Positions 7,346-14,895 of a DNA stretch of 64,000 bases are shown here, in pieces. The notes beneath the pieces are model-generated. The model worked only from the letters and a program-made list of their open reading frames with translations, ran no database searches and was not told where the DNA came from. Source of the DNA: an uncultured Clostridia bacterium. GTDB taxonomy: Bacteria > Bacillota > Clostridia > Oscillospirales > Ruminococcaceae. The position numbers and the translations under genes were made by a program. Each line of letters begins with the position of its first letter. Within the stretch, counting starts at the first letter, position 1. Location of the stretch: positions 1 through 64,000 of the forward strand of contig CANQPB010000011.1 of NCBI GenBank assembly GCA_947625615.1. The letters are read 5' to 3'.

Positions 7346-8860
7346 ATGAAGAAAAACTATTCGAAACTGAGAAACGAAAGCGATATCCGCGGCGTCGCGA
7401 TAGCGGGCGTGCCGGGGCAGGAGGTAAACCTCACCGAGGAGGCCTGCCGCGACATTGCGCGCGGATTTGCCCTGTGGCTGACAAGAAAAGAGGGAAAGAC
7501 AAACCTTCGGGTCGCCGTCGGGCGGGATTCCCGCCTTTCGGGCGAGACGCTTTCGGGCTGGCTCTGCGACGAGCTTTCTAAGGAGGGCGTTTCGGTCACC
7601 GACATGGGAATGGCGTCCACCCCGGCGATGTTCATGACAACGAAGACCGAGGGCTTTATGTTCGACGGCGCGGTGATGGTAACGGCGTCGCATCTGCCGT
7701 ATAACCGAAACGGGTATAAATTCTTCACCCCCGAGGGGGGCGTCGAGGCCTCGGACATAAACGAGATGATAGCCCTTGCCGAGGGCGAAAGTCACACCGG
7801 GCTGCCGCCGAAAAAGACGGAAAAGGCCGAATTCATGAGCGTTTATTCAAAGCGGCTCGCCGACATGATACGCGCCTCCTGCGGCTCGGAAAGGCCGCTC
7901 GAGGGACTTAGGATAGTCGTCGACGCGGGCAACGGCGCGGGCGGATTCTACGTTGAAAACGTCCTCAAGCCGCTCGGGGCAAACACCGAGGGCTCAAGAT
8001 ATCTCGAGCCGGACGGAAGATTCCCGAATCACATACCCAATCCCGAAAACGCCGAGGCCATGGCCTCGATAACCGAGGCGGTGGCGGAAGCTAACGCGGA
8101 TTTAGGCATAATCTTCGACACCGACGTAGACCGCGCCGGGGCGGTGCTCTCCGACGGCAGCGAGCTGAACCGCAACCGCCTTATAGCAATCCTCTCGGCC
8201 ATGCTTTTAAGAGATCACCCCGGCACGACGATAGTCACCGATTCCGTGACGTCGTCGGGGCTTGCCGAATTTATCGCTGCAAAGGGCGGGGTTCACCACC
8301 GCTTCCGCAGGGGCTACCGCAACGTAATAAACGAATCGATGAGGCTTAATTCCGAGGGGATCGACAGCCAGCTTGCGATAGAGACCTCGGGCCACGGCGC
8401 ATTCAAGGAAAATTACTTCTTGGACGACGGCGCGTATATCGTCACGAAGCTGATAATCGAGCTTTCACGCGCCCGCCGCGAGGGGTATACGCTCGCCTCG
8501 CTTATTGAGGATCTCAAAGAACCCGCCGAAAGCCGGGAATTCAGAATGGATCTCAATTTGGAGGACTTCAAGCCATACGGCCGCAGGATAATCGAGGAGC
8601 TTAAGGAATACGCCGAAAAGCAGGAGGGCTGGAGCCTTGCGCCGTCAAATTACGAGGGCGTGAGGGTGAACCTTGACGGCGCCCACGGCGACGGCTGGTT
8701 CCTTTTAAGGCTTTCGCTGCACGAGCCGCTCATGCCGCTCAACATAGAATCGGATTCCGAGGGCGGCGTGAAAAAGATCGCCGCCGAACTCTCCGGCTTC
8801 ATCGGAGAATACGAGCTTTTGGATTCTGAAAAGCTGAGGGAGTTTGCCGAGGGAAAATAG
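7346..8860 (+). CDS. Phosphomannomutase/phosphoglucomutase (alpha-D-phosphohexomutase)
   Basis: A 504-residue cytosolic enzyme with an ideal ribosome site (AAGGAGGAGACAAAAATG). The N-terminal SDIRG, the catalytic phosphoserine loop MVTASHLPYNRNGYKFF and the metal loop IFDTDVDRAG mark the alpha-D-phosphohexomutase superfamily. The phosphate-binding end reads LRLSLHEPLMPLNIES instead of the usual RxSGTEP. This belongs to the less common PMM/PGM branch also found in plants, so it is not GlmM. It interconverts hexose 1- and 6-phosphates and could feed nucleotide-sugar synthesis for the capsule operon. It is a single gene with its own promoter, followed by a repeat-rich non-coding stretch. Confidence 0.85.
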   Translation: MKKNYSKLRNESDIRGVAIAGVPGQEVNLTEEACRDIARGFALWLTRKEGKTNLRVAVGRDSRLSGETLSGWLCDELSKEGVSVTDMGMASTPAMFMTTKTEGFMFDGAVMVTASHLPYNRNGYKFFTPEGGVEASDINEMIALAEGESHTGLPPKKTEKAEFMSVYSKRLADMIRASCGSERPLEGLRIVVDAGNGAGGFYVENVLKPLGANTEGSRYLEPDGRFPNHIPNPENAEAMASITEAVAEANADLGIIFDTDVDRAGAVLSDGSELNRNRLIAILSAMLLRDHPGTTIVTDSVTSSGLAEFIAAKGGVHHRFRRGYRNVINESMRLNSEGIDSQLAIETSGHGAFKENYFLDDGAYIVTKLIIELSRARREGYTLASLIEDLKEPAESREFRMDLNLEDFKPYGRRIIEELKEYAEKQEGWSLAPSNYEGVRVNLDGAHGDGWFLLRLSLHEPLMPLNIESDSEGGVKKIAAELSGFIGEYELLDSEKLREFAEGK

Positions 8861-8907
8861 AGAATATAAAAGTTTTCGCCGGCCTTTTTCAAATCTTCGC
8901 AGAAAAG

Positions 8908-8950
8908 TTCGGCAAAGCCGGTAGTCTGCGAAGCAGACCCGAGGCAGGCG
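8908..8950 (+). repeat. Hairpin repeat C, copy 1
   Basis: TTCGGCAAAGCCGGTA is followed by GTCTGC-GAA-GCAGAC and CCGAGGCAGGCG. Compare copy 2 at 9117, where the stem bases change in step. Confidence 0.65.
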
Positions 8951-9040
8951 ACGCGATTAAAACTCTTTGAGCACGAGCAGTCTATCGTTTTTGACTGCGA
9001 AGTGCGAAAAGCAAGTTTTAACGCTTCGCGAATCGCCGAG

Positions 9041-9097
9041 GCGGCTTTGCAGCGCAACGCAAAACCAAAGTGCGATTTTACAGAATTCTTTCGCGTT
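9041..9097 (+). repeat. 57-bp direct repeat D, copy 1
   Basis: Runs from GCGGCTTTGCAGCGCAACGC to ATTCTTTCGCGTT and is identical to 9164-9220; the two starts are 123 nt apart. Confidence 0.9.
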
Positions 9098-9116
9098 TGA
9101 CGGTTTGCAGGAAAGT

Positions 9117-9160
9117 TTGGCAAAGCCGGTGTTTGCGTTAGCAAACCTGAGGCGTGAGCC
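9117..9160 (+). repeat. Hairpin repeat C, copy 2
   Basis: TTTGGCAAAGCCGGT is followed by GTTTGC-GTTA-GCAAAC and CTGAGGCGTGAG. The C-to-T change in the left arm of the stem is matched by G-to-A in the right arm relative to copy 1. Confidence 0.65.
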
Positions 9161-9163
9161 GAA

Positions 9164-9220
9164 GCGGCTTTGCAGCGCAACGCAAAACCAAAGTGCGATT
9201 TTACAGAATTCTTTCGCGTT
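9164..9220 (+). repeat. 57-bp direct repeat D, copy 2
   Basis: Exact copy of 9041-9097, ending just before element B copy 1. Confidence 0.9.
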
Positions 9221-9225
9221 GCGTA

Positions 9226-9406
9226 CCTGTCTCACCCCCTGCCCCCTCTCCCTCGCGGAGCGTGGGGGTCTCCACCCCGTCACCCGGCCGTTCACCTTGC
9301 GGCGAACGGCGCGACCCCTCCCCTCGAGGGGAGGGGTGTGTTCCCAAAGGCTCGCTAAAAATCTACGCTGGGTTCGGCACTTTCGGTGCAGTGCTTGTCG
9401 TTTTCT
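9226..9406 (+). repeat. Element B, copy 1 (about 180 bp, palindrome-rich)
   Basis: Starts CCTGTCTCACCCCCTGCC and contains the perfect 24-bp palindrome ACCCCTCCCCTCGAGGGGAGGGGT and the inverted repeat CGTTC...GAACG. It ends in GGCACTTTCGGTGC...TGTCGTTTTC. A highly similar copy lies in reverse orientation at 17517-17697. Confidence 0.85.
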
Positions 9407-9484
9407 GACAGCCTGCGCTTATAATATCACTTACAGAGGGCAAAGCGAGGCAAACCCCTCTGAAAAAATTTTATATTTGCAAAA

Positions 9485-9512
9485 CCCCGCTGCGGTTGCA
9501 GCGGGGGTTGTT
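9485..9512 (-). terminator. Terminator of prfB
   Basis: CCCCGCTG/CAGCGGGG 8-bp GC stem, TTTT on the minus strand, starting 12 nt beyond the prfB stop codon. Confidence 0.8.
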
Positions 9513-9523
9513 TATCCCGAAAT

Positions 9524-10642
9524 CTACTTTTCAAGCTCGCCGTTTGAAAGCGCCTTTAAATAGGCGTTTATGAAGCCGTCGAGGTCGCCGTCCATGACCG
9601 CATGGACGTTGCCGTTTTCGTAGCCGGTGCGGTGATCCTTAACGAGCGTGTAGGGCATGAACACATAGGAGCGTATCTGCGAGCCCCAGGCTATCTCCTT
9701 CTGAACGCCCTTGATGTCCTCGATCTTCGAAAGATGCTCCCGCTCCTTTATCTCGACAAGCTTCGCCACAAGCATTTTCATGGCGTAGTCGCGGTTCTGC
9801 ACCTGCGAGCGCTGCGTCTGGCAGGAGGTGACGATTCCCGTCGGGATATGCGTCAGCCTTACCGCAGACGAGGTCTTGTTGATGTGCTGTCCGCCGGCGC
9901 CGGAGGAGCGGAAAACGTCCATTTTAATGTCCTCCGGGCGGATCTCTACGCTGAGATCCTCGTTTATCTCCGGCATTACCTCGACCGCGGAAAAAGACGT
10001 GTGCCGCGAGCCGGAGGCGTCGAACGGGGAAATTCTCACAAGCCGGTGGATCCCCGACTCGCTTTTAAGGTAGCCGTAGGCGTTCTCACCCTCGATTATC
10101 ATCGAGGCGCTTTTTATGCCCGCGTCGCCGCCGTCAAGGGTGTCGAGCACCGAGACCTTATAGCCGTGGCTCTCGCCCCATCTTATATACATGCGCAAAA
10201 GCATTTCAGTCCAGTCCTGGGCCTCGGTGCCTCCCGCCCCGGCGTGAAAATTCAGAATAGCGTTCGAGCTGTCATATTCGCCGGTCAGCAGGGTTTTCAG
10301 GGTGAGCGAATCGATCTTCTTTTCAAAGGCGTCGAGCTCGCTTCTTATCTCCTCAAGCATCTGCTCGTCGTTTTCCTCAAGATACATCTCGATCATCGTC
10401 TCGATGTCCTCGGCGGTTTGGTTAAGCCGCCTGTCGTCCTCGACGGTGTTTTCAAGACTTTTTGTGCGCTGCAAAATCTTCTGCGATTTCTCGGCGTCGT
10501 CCCAGAAGCCCGGCTCGGCGGCCTTAAGATGAAGCTGCTCTATCTCCTCCCGCGCGGCGTCGATATTCAGAACCGCGTGGAGCTCCTTAAGCTTCGGCAT
10601 GCTGTCGGAAAGCCGCTGTTTAAGTTCGTCAATAAGTAACAT
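9524..10642 (-). CDS. prfB: Peptide chain release factor 2
   Basis: A 372-residue RF2. It has the stop-codon recognition tripeptide SPF (residues 205-207, in VRISPFDASG), the block GSRHTSFSAVEVMPE and the catalytic GGQ (250-252, SSGAGGQHINKTSSAVR). It releases peptides at UGA and UAA in the ribosome. The frame runs unbroken from an ATG with GCGGAGG upstream: near residue 25 (ELHAVLNIDAA), where many prfB genes carry an in-frame UGA and a programmed +1 shift, there is no stop. This copy therefore lacks the classic autoregulatory frameshift. It is a single gene with a good promoter, divergent from the LRR gene across a palindrome. Confidence 0.97.
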   Translation of the reverse strand: MLLIDELKQRLSDSMPKLKELHAVLNIDAAREEIEQLHLKAAEPGFWDDAEKSQKILQRTKSLENTVEDDRRLNQTAEDIETMIEMYLEENDEQMLEEIRSELDAFEKKIDSLTLKTLLTGEYDSSNAILNFHAGAGGTEAQDWTEMLLRMYIRWGESHGYKVSVLDTLDGGDAGIKSASMIIEGENAYGYLKSESGIHRLVRISPFDASGSRHTSFSAVEVMPEINEDLSVEIRPEDIKMDVFRSSGAGGQHINKTSSAVRLTHIPTGIVTSCQTQRSQVQNRDYAMKMLVAKLVEIKEREHLSKIEDIKGVQKEIAWGSQIRSYVFMPYTLVKDHRTGYENGNVHAVMDGDLDGFINAYLKALSNGELEK

Positions 10643-10671
10643 AAATCCTCCGCAAAATTTTATTCAGATAT

Positions 10672-10700
10672 ATTATAGCACCGTTCGGGCGCAAATGCAA
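10672..10700 (-). promoter_or_regulatory. Promoter of prfB
   Basis: TTGCAT, 17-nt spacer, TATAAT on the minus strand. The -35 lies inside the left arm of the palindrome at 10692-10716. Confidence 0.8.
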
Positions 10701-10716
10701 GGAATAATTGCATTTG
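10692..10716. promoter_or_regulatory. Perfect 9+9 inverted repeat between divergent promoters
   Basis: CAAATGCAA, 7 nt, TTGCATTTG. It covers the prfB -35 and ends 3 nt before the -35 of the opposite promoter, so a bound dimer could affect both. Confidence 0.6.
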
Positions 10717-10719
10717 TTA

Positions 10720-10748
10720 TTGACAATTTTCGCACGCCGTGGTAAAAA
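10720..10748 (+). promoter_or_regulatory. Promoter of the LRR gene leader
   Basis: Consensus TTGACA, 17-nt spacer, TAAAAA. Transcription would start near 10755, giving a leader of about 135 nt. Confidence 0.65.
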
Positions 10749-10830
10749 TGTAGGCTTATCTTTCCTATGCATTTGTATGACTTGGGCAAAGAATCAGTTG
10801 TGTGGCAGCAATCGAGCCGAGCATTTTTCG

Positions 10831-10857
10831 GTGCGCGGTTTCGGCTGCGCACTTTTT
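10831..10857 (+). terminator. Terminator-like hairpin in the LRR leader (possible attenuator)
   Basis: GTGCGC...GCGCAC stem followed by TTTTT, placed between the promoter and the ribosome site of the LRR gene. Confidence 0.5.
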
Positions 10858-10892
10858 AATTTATGCCGCAAAAAGCGGAAAGGAGAAATTTT

Positions 10893-12100
10893 ATGAAAAA
10901 ATACAATGGATCAGTATCGTATTTCTTGTCTTTGTGTTTTTCATATTGATAACGCGTTCCTGCGGAAAATCAGAGACTTCGCAAAACGATCGGACGACTC
11001 ATTCCTACGGAGCTGCAGAAACAACGACCGCAAAAACGACGGCCGCGGAAGAGCCTGTCGGCGTTGCGATTGACGAACAGAATTTTCCCGACGAAAATTT
11101 CAGAGATTATGTTTCTCAGAATTTTGACAACAATAGCAACCAATTTTTAAGCGATAAAGAAATTTTAGCTGCAACTAAAATAGATGTAAGCGGAAAAGGA
11201 ATAACCTCTATGAAAGGGTTGGAATATTTTACAGAGCTGACAGAGCTTTACTGCCAAATTAACAATTTGACTGAGCTTGACGTAAGCAATTGCACAAAGT
11301 TGATAACTCTTTCCTGCTCCGACAACGGATTGACCGCGCTTGATGTAAGTAAGTGCACAGAGCTGACCCTGCTTTCTTGCTATGGTAATAATTTGACCGA
11401 ACTTGACGTACAAAATCTCACAGAGCTGAAATGGCTTTCTTGCTATGGTAATAATTTAACCGAGCTTAATGTGAGCAGCCTCGAAAAGCTGGAATTGCTT
11501 TACTGCTATAAAAACAATTTAACCGAGCTTGATGTAAGTAAGTGTACAGAGCTGACGGAACTTGACTGCTCAGAAAATAATTTGACCGAACTTGATGTTA
11601 GCAAATGCACAGAGCTGACATATCTTGACTGCTTTGGTAACAGTTTGTCCGTGCTTGATGTGCAAAATCTCACGCTTCTTACAGAGCTTCACTGCCAAAT
11701 TAACAATTTGACTGAGCTTGATGTAAGTAAGTGTACAAAGCTGACAGAGTTTACATGCTATAGCAACAATTTGACAGAGCTTAATGTAAGTAATTGCACA
11801 GAGCTGACGGGACTTGACTTCTCAGCAAATCATTTGACCGAACTTGATGTCAGCAAATGTACAGCGTTGACATATCTTGGCTGCTTTGGCAACAGTTTGT
11901 CCGAGCTTGATGTAAGTAAGTGCACAGAGCTGACGGGACTTGACTGCTCAGGAAATTATTTGACCGAACTTGATGTCAGCAAATGTACAGAGTTGACATA
12001 TCTTGGCTGCTTTAATAACAGTTTGTCCGAGATTGATTTAAGTAATTGCAGCGAGGACATCGAAGTAGATTGCGACGATGACACGGCTGTCATACGGTGA
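10893..12100 (+). CDS. Membrane-anchored leucine-rich-repeat surface protein, 5' end frameshifted
   Basis: About 400 residues: a hydrophobic anchor (WISIVFLVFVFFILI), a Thr/Ala/Glu linker, then about 13 tandem 21-residue repeats of the form LTxLxCxxNxLTELDVSKCTE. This is a bacterial LRR solenoid facing outside, probably for binding or adhesion. The best start is ATG 10893 behind AAAGGAG, but it is out of frame with the repeats. One more A in the ATGAAAAAATAC run would give MKKIQWISIVFLV, a perfect signal anchor. The track instead extends the repeat frame back to 10802 without a ribosome site. There is no LPXTG motif, and the lipobox (TRSC) is poor. Confidence 0.78.
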
Positions 12101-12111
12101 CAAAGCCGCGA

Positions 12112-12140
12112 AATAAGCCCCCTCTCGGGGGCTTATTTTA
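12112..12140. terminator. Strong bidirectional terminator between LRR gene and tmcAL
   Basis: AATAAGCCCCC-TCTC-GGGGGCTTATT, 11-bp stem with A/T tails on both sides. The tmcAL stop codon lies in the stem. Confidence 0.9.
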
Positions 12141-13257
12141 TTATCCTCGCGCTCTTTTCGTACTCGGTAATCCTCTCGGTGCTTAGGCGGCAAAGGCTTT
12201 GCAGCCGCGAGGCGAGCTCAATAAGCTCCGCCTGGCGCTTTGCCTCGGGCGAGAGGCGCGAAAGCTCGGCGAGCGAGCTTGCAAGCGGAATCCGCGCCGT
12301 CTTTCGGCAGATTTTCAGCACCTCGGCGCCCCGCGCGTTCAGCGCGAGCGCCCTCGCGAACGGCTGCCCGAACATGTCCCTGCGGCTTATGCCGAGGGCC
12401 GCGCACATCACCGCCCGCCTTATCCGCGAATGGGTGACGCTGCGGCTTTTTACCGCCGAATATACCTCCTCAAGGGTGTTCGCCCGGCGGGCAGCTTCGT
12501 AAAGCCTGCCGGCGATATTTTCCGAATAGGGCAGATTTTCATAATCCTCCCGGCTCATCATGCTAAGCCGCCACAAAATCGCCCTCTCGCCGTATTTCAT
12601 AAACGACAGGCCGCCTTTGTCGGGGGAGTATCCCATATAGCCCTCAACGCCGCCCGCTTCGATCCGGCTTCTTATATACGAGGCCGAGGCGAAACCGCCC
12701 TGCGGCTCGGCGCCGTCGTGCTGCGCCGTTCTTTGCACCGCGAGGGGGGCTATCCCGCTGTTTTTGAGAGCGCGAAGATATTCCATGGCAAGAATGTTGT
12801 TTCGACCCGAGATTATTTCGGCGGCCTCCCCGCAGGCCCTTGCCGCCGCCTGGGGATAATTGAGCCCGCCGGACATCAGCTTTTTTATATTCAGCTCGTT
12901 TTTTTCGGTGGCCTCAAGAGCTTTTGAAAGCAGGCCGACGTCGGCGGTCTCGGCGCCGAAGGACAGGATATCCGCGCAGCCGAGGCGGGCTATCACGTCA
13001 ACGCCGGCGCGGGCGAAATCCCTTGCGGGCGAAAGCGCCCACTGCGGCGAAAGCTCCAGAACAAGATCGGCTCCGCCGAAAATTGCGGCCTCGGCGCGAT
13101 CATGCGAGGCCTGAACGGCTGCCTCTCCCCGCTGAACCACCGAGGGGCTCATCACCGCGACGACATGCGTTGCCCCCGCCTCGCGGGTCTTTTGAATGTG
13201 ATATCGGTGGCCGTTGTGAAACGGATTGTATTCGGCGATTATTCCCGCAATTTTCAT
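12133..13257 (-). CDS. tmcAL: tRNA(Met) cytidine acetate ligase TmcAL
   Basis: A 374-residue member of the YlbM/TmcAL family. The N-terminus MKIAGIIAEYNPFHNGH is the hallmark nucleotidyltransferase motif, and MSPSVVQRGEAAV, DLVLELSP and the central GAE block also fit. In other Firmicutes the enzyme activates acetate with ATP and forms N4-acetylcytidine at the wobble position of elongator tRNA-Met. Only one base separates it from the upstream OGG glycosylase gene, so the two share the promoter at 14114. Length is normal for the family. Confidence 0.92.
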   Translation of the reverse strand: MKIAGIIAEYNPFHNGHRYHIQKTREAGATHVVAVMSPSVVQRGEAAVQASHDRAEAAIFGGADLVLELSPQWALSPARDFARAGVDVIARLGCADILSFGAETADVGLLSKALEATEKNELNIKKLMSGGLNYPQAAARACGEAAEIISGRNNILAMEYLRALKNSGIAPLAVQRTAQHDGAEPQGGFASASYIRSRIEAGGVEGYMGYSPDKGGLSFMKYGERAILWRLSMMSREDYENLPYSENIAGRLYEAARRANTLEEVYSAVKSRSVTHSRIRRAVMCAALGISRRDMFGQPFARALALNARGAEVLKICRKTARIPLASSLAELSRLSPEAKRQAELIELASRLQSLCRLSTERITEYEKSARIIK

Positions 13258-13258
13258 A

Positions 13259-14068
13259 TCAGACCTCTTTTTGCTCCCGGCATTTTCTTATGTAGTTGAA
13301 CAGGTAAAGCTGGGCTATCCCGCGGGTGGGGTAAAATTCCTCCGGGAAGCCATCGGGATAATATTCCTCGAGCACCCGCTTTATCCAGACGTCGACGGGA
13401 AACGCCTCCGTTTTATACATTCCGCCCAGAAGAACGCAGTCGGCCACCTTCGGCCCCACGCCGCAGATCTTCATGAGCTCTCTTTTGCCCTCCTCGTAGT
13501 GCATTTTTTTTACGTTTTCAAGGCAGATCTCCCCCGAGGCGACCTTTTGCGCCGCGTCGAGGATATATTTTGCCCGAAAGCCCGCGCGAAGATACCCGAG
13601 GCTGTCGACAGTCTCGGAGGCGAGCTCGGCGGGCGTCGGAAAATGCCCGTAATGCTCATGCAGCCGCGCGATTATCCCCTTTATGCGGGTTATGTTGTTG
13701 TTTGAGGAAAACACGAAGCTGACGAGCGCCTCCCACGGGGGCTGCCGCAAAAGGCGTATCCCCCTCGAAAAGGCGCAGGCCTCCTTTAAGGCGGGATCGC
13801 GGGAATATTCCCGGCGGAGCGCCGCATAGTCGGTGCCGAGGTCGAAATAATCCGCCCAGACGTTCAAAAATGTCTCCTCGTCGGTATTTTTTAAGACGAA
13901 TCTCCCGCCGCTGCCCGAAATTTCCAACGGGGTGTCGAGGCAGTATCCGAAATAGGAATTTACGCCGGTCTTGTTCCAGCGAAACGCCTGCCCGGTGTCC
14001 AAAACGTCGTCAAGGACAAGATCGTCCTCGTATAAAATTATGTCTTTGCCCGAAACTTCGTAATTCAT
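13259..14068 (-). CDS. 8-oxoguanine DNA glycosylase/AP lyase, OGG1 type
   Basis: A 269-residue base-excision repair enzyme from ATG 14068 (MNYEVSGKD), with GGAGGAA upstream; the track start adds 35 codons of leader. The helix-hairpin-helix block CGVGPKVADCVLLGGMY carries the lysine nucleophile, aligned with LPGVGTKVADC of OGG1, and PVDVWIKRV carries the catalytic aspartate. The N-terminal part (LDTGQAFRWNK) is the OGG N-domain. It removes 8-oxoG opposite C and nicks the AP site. It is first in a two-gene operon with tmcAL. Confidence 0.9.
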   Translation of the reverse strand: MNYEVSGKDIILYEDDLVLDDVLDTGQAFRWNKTGVNSYFGYCLDTPLEISGSGGRFVLKNTDEETFLNVWADYFDLGTDYAALRREYSRDPALKEACAFSRGIRLLRQPPWEALVSFVFSSNNNITRIKGIIARLHEHYGHFPTPAELASETVDSLGYLRAGFRAKYILDAAQKVASGEICLENVKKMHYEEGKRELMKICGVGPKVADCVLLGGMYKTEAFPVDVWIKRVLEEYYPDGFPEEFYPTRGIAQLYLFNYIRKCREQKEV

Positions 14069-14113
14069 GTGATTATAAATTCCTCCGAAGGGTTGTAATT
14101 TTTGTCGGATTAT

Positions 14114-14142
14114 ATTATAATATATATTGAGAGGATTTTCAA
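14114..14142 (-). promoter_or_regulatory. Promoter of the OGG-tmcAL operon
   Basis: TTGAAA, 17-nt spacer, TATAAT on the minus strand, 46 nt before the start codon. Confidence 0.8.
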
Positions 14143-14196
14143 GTGCCGGTTTTACGGCCGAAAAGGCTCCCAAAACGGTTACAGGAGGAATTAACC

Positions 14197-14889
14197 TTGA
14201 GAGAAAGCATTCTGACCATTCCGATAAACGAAATTTTCGAGCCGCGCGAGGGCTGCCCCATCTGCCGCATGAGAGATATGCTTGAGCAGCGCACGACCGA
14301 ATACATAATGGGCGCGGCGATGATGGAGCCGGACGTCAGGATTGAGACAAACCGCCTCGGCTTCTGCAAGACCCACTTCGACCAGATGCTCAAACAGAAA
14401 AACCGCCTTTCGCTCGCGCTGATGCTTCAGACCCGCCTTGAAACGCTAAAAAAAGACGTCTATTCAAAGCCGTCATTCTTTGAGAGCAAGCAAAAGAGGG
14501 TAAAATCGCTTTCGAAAAGCAATTCAACCTGCTTTGTCTGCTCAAAGGTAGACTGGGCGATGGAGCGCCTTTTGGTGACCGTCTTCGACATGTACAAAAA
14601 TTCCTCGGAATTCCGCTCGCTTTTCAAGGAGCAGGAGTTTATCTGCGCGCCGCACTGCGAAATGCTCTGCACAGCGGCGCCCGACGCCCTCGACCGGCGC
14701 ACCGCCCTCGATTTTCGGGACGACTGCTTCGCGCTCGCCCGAAAGCAGATCGAGCTGCTTTACAAGGACGTCTCCCACTTCTGCTCAATGTTCGACTACC
14801 GCAACAACGGCGAAAACGCCGACTGGGGCAACTCTCGCGACAGCGTGGAGCGCTCGGTGGAATTTCTGACCTCAAGAAAGGCGAAATAG
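14197..14889 (+). CDS. Cysteine-rich protein, DUF6062-like
   Basis: A 230-residue protein read from a TTG at 14197, chosen because ACAGGAGGAA lies 6 nt upstream. The track start, a GTG 18 codons earlier, has no ribosome site. It carries paired cysteine/histidine motifs GCPICRMRD, FCKTHFDQM, CFVCSKVDW and APHCEML spread over about 150 residues, which looks like one or two metal-binding knuckles. Proteins of this layout in Clostridia are usually labelled DUF6062; the function is unknown. It lies 7 nt before the M23 peptidase gene and is probably co-transcribed with it and the lipoprotein. Confidence 0.75.
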   Translation: MRESILTIPINEIFEPREGCPICRMRDMLEQRTTEYIMGAAMMEPDVRIETNRLGFCKTHFDQMLKQKNRLSLALMLQTRLETLKKDVYSKPSFFESKQKRVKSLSKSNSTCFVCSKVDWAMERLLVTVFDMYKNSSEFRSLFKEQEFICAPHCEMLCTAAPDALDRRTALDFRDDCFALARKQIELLYKDVSHFCSMFDYRNNGENADWGNSRDSVERSVEFLTSRKAK

Positions 14890-14895
14890 GGCGCC

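Larger units (their letters stand above)
8861..9523. other. 663-nt repeat-rich stretch without a gene
   Basis: No credible gene. The ORFs in the track here (for example MSTSSLSFLTAKCEK) are translations of repeats and lack ribosome sites. The stretch holds two hairpin copies (8908 and 9117), a 57-bp direct repeat (9041 and 9164), element B copy 1 (9226-9406) and the prfB terminator. Confidence 0.75.

Noticed and set aside
8967-9563. 198-residue and similar ORFs over the repeat-rich stretch
   Set aside because: They translate repeats C, D and element B, have no ribosome site and repeat themselves; not genes.
11220-12060. Regular 63-bp spacing that could suggest a CRISPR-like or satellite array
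   Set aside because: It encodes 21-residue leucine-rich repeats in one frame; it is a coding repeat, not a CRISPR. No CRISPR array was seen anywhere in the window.
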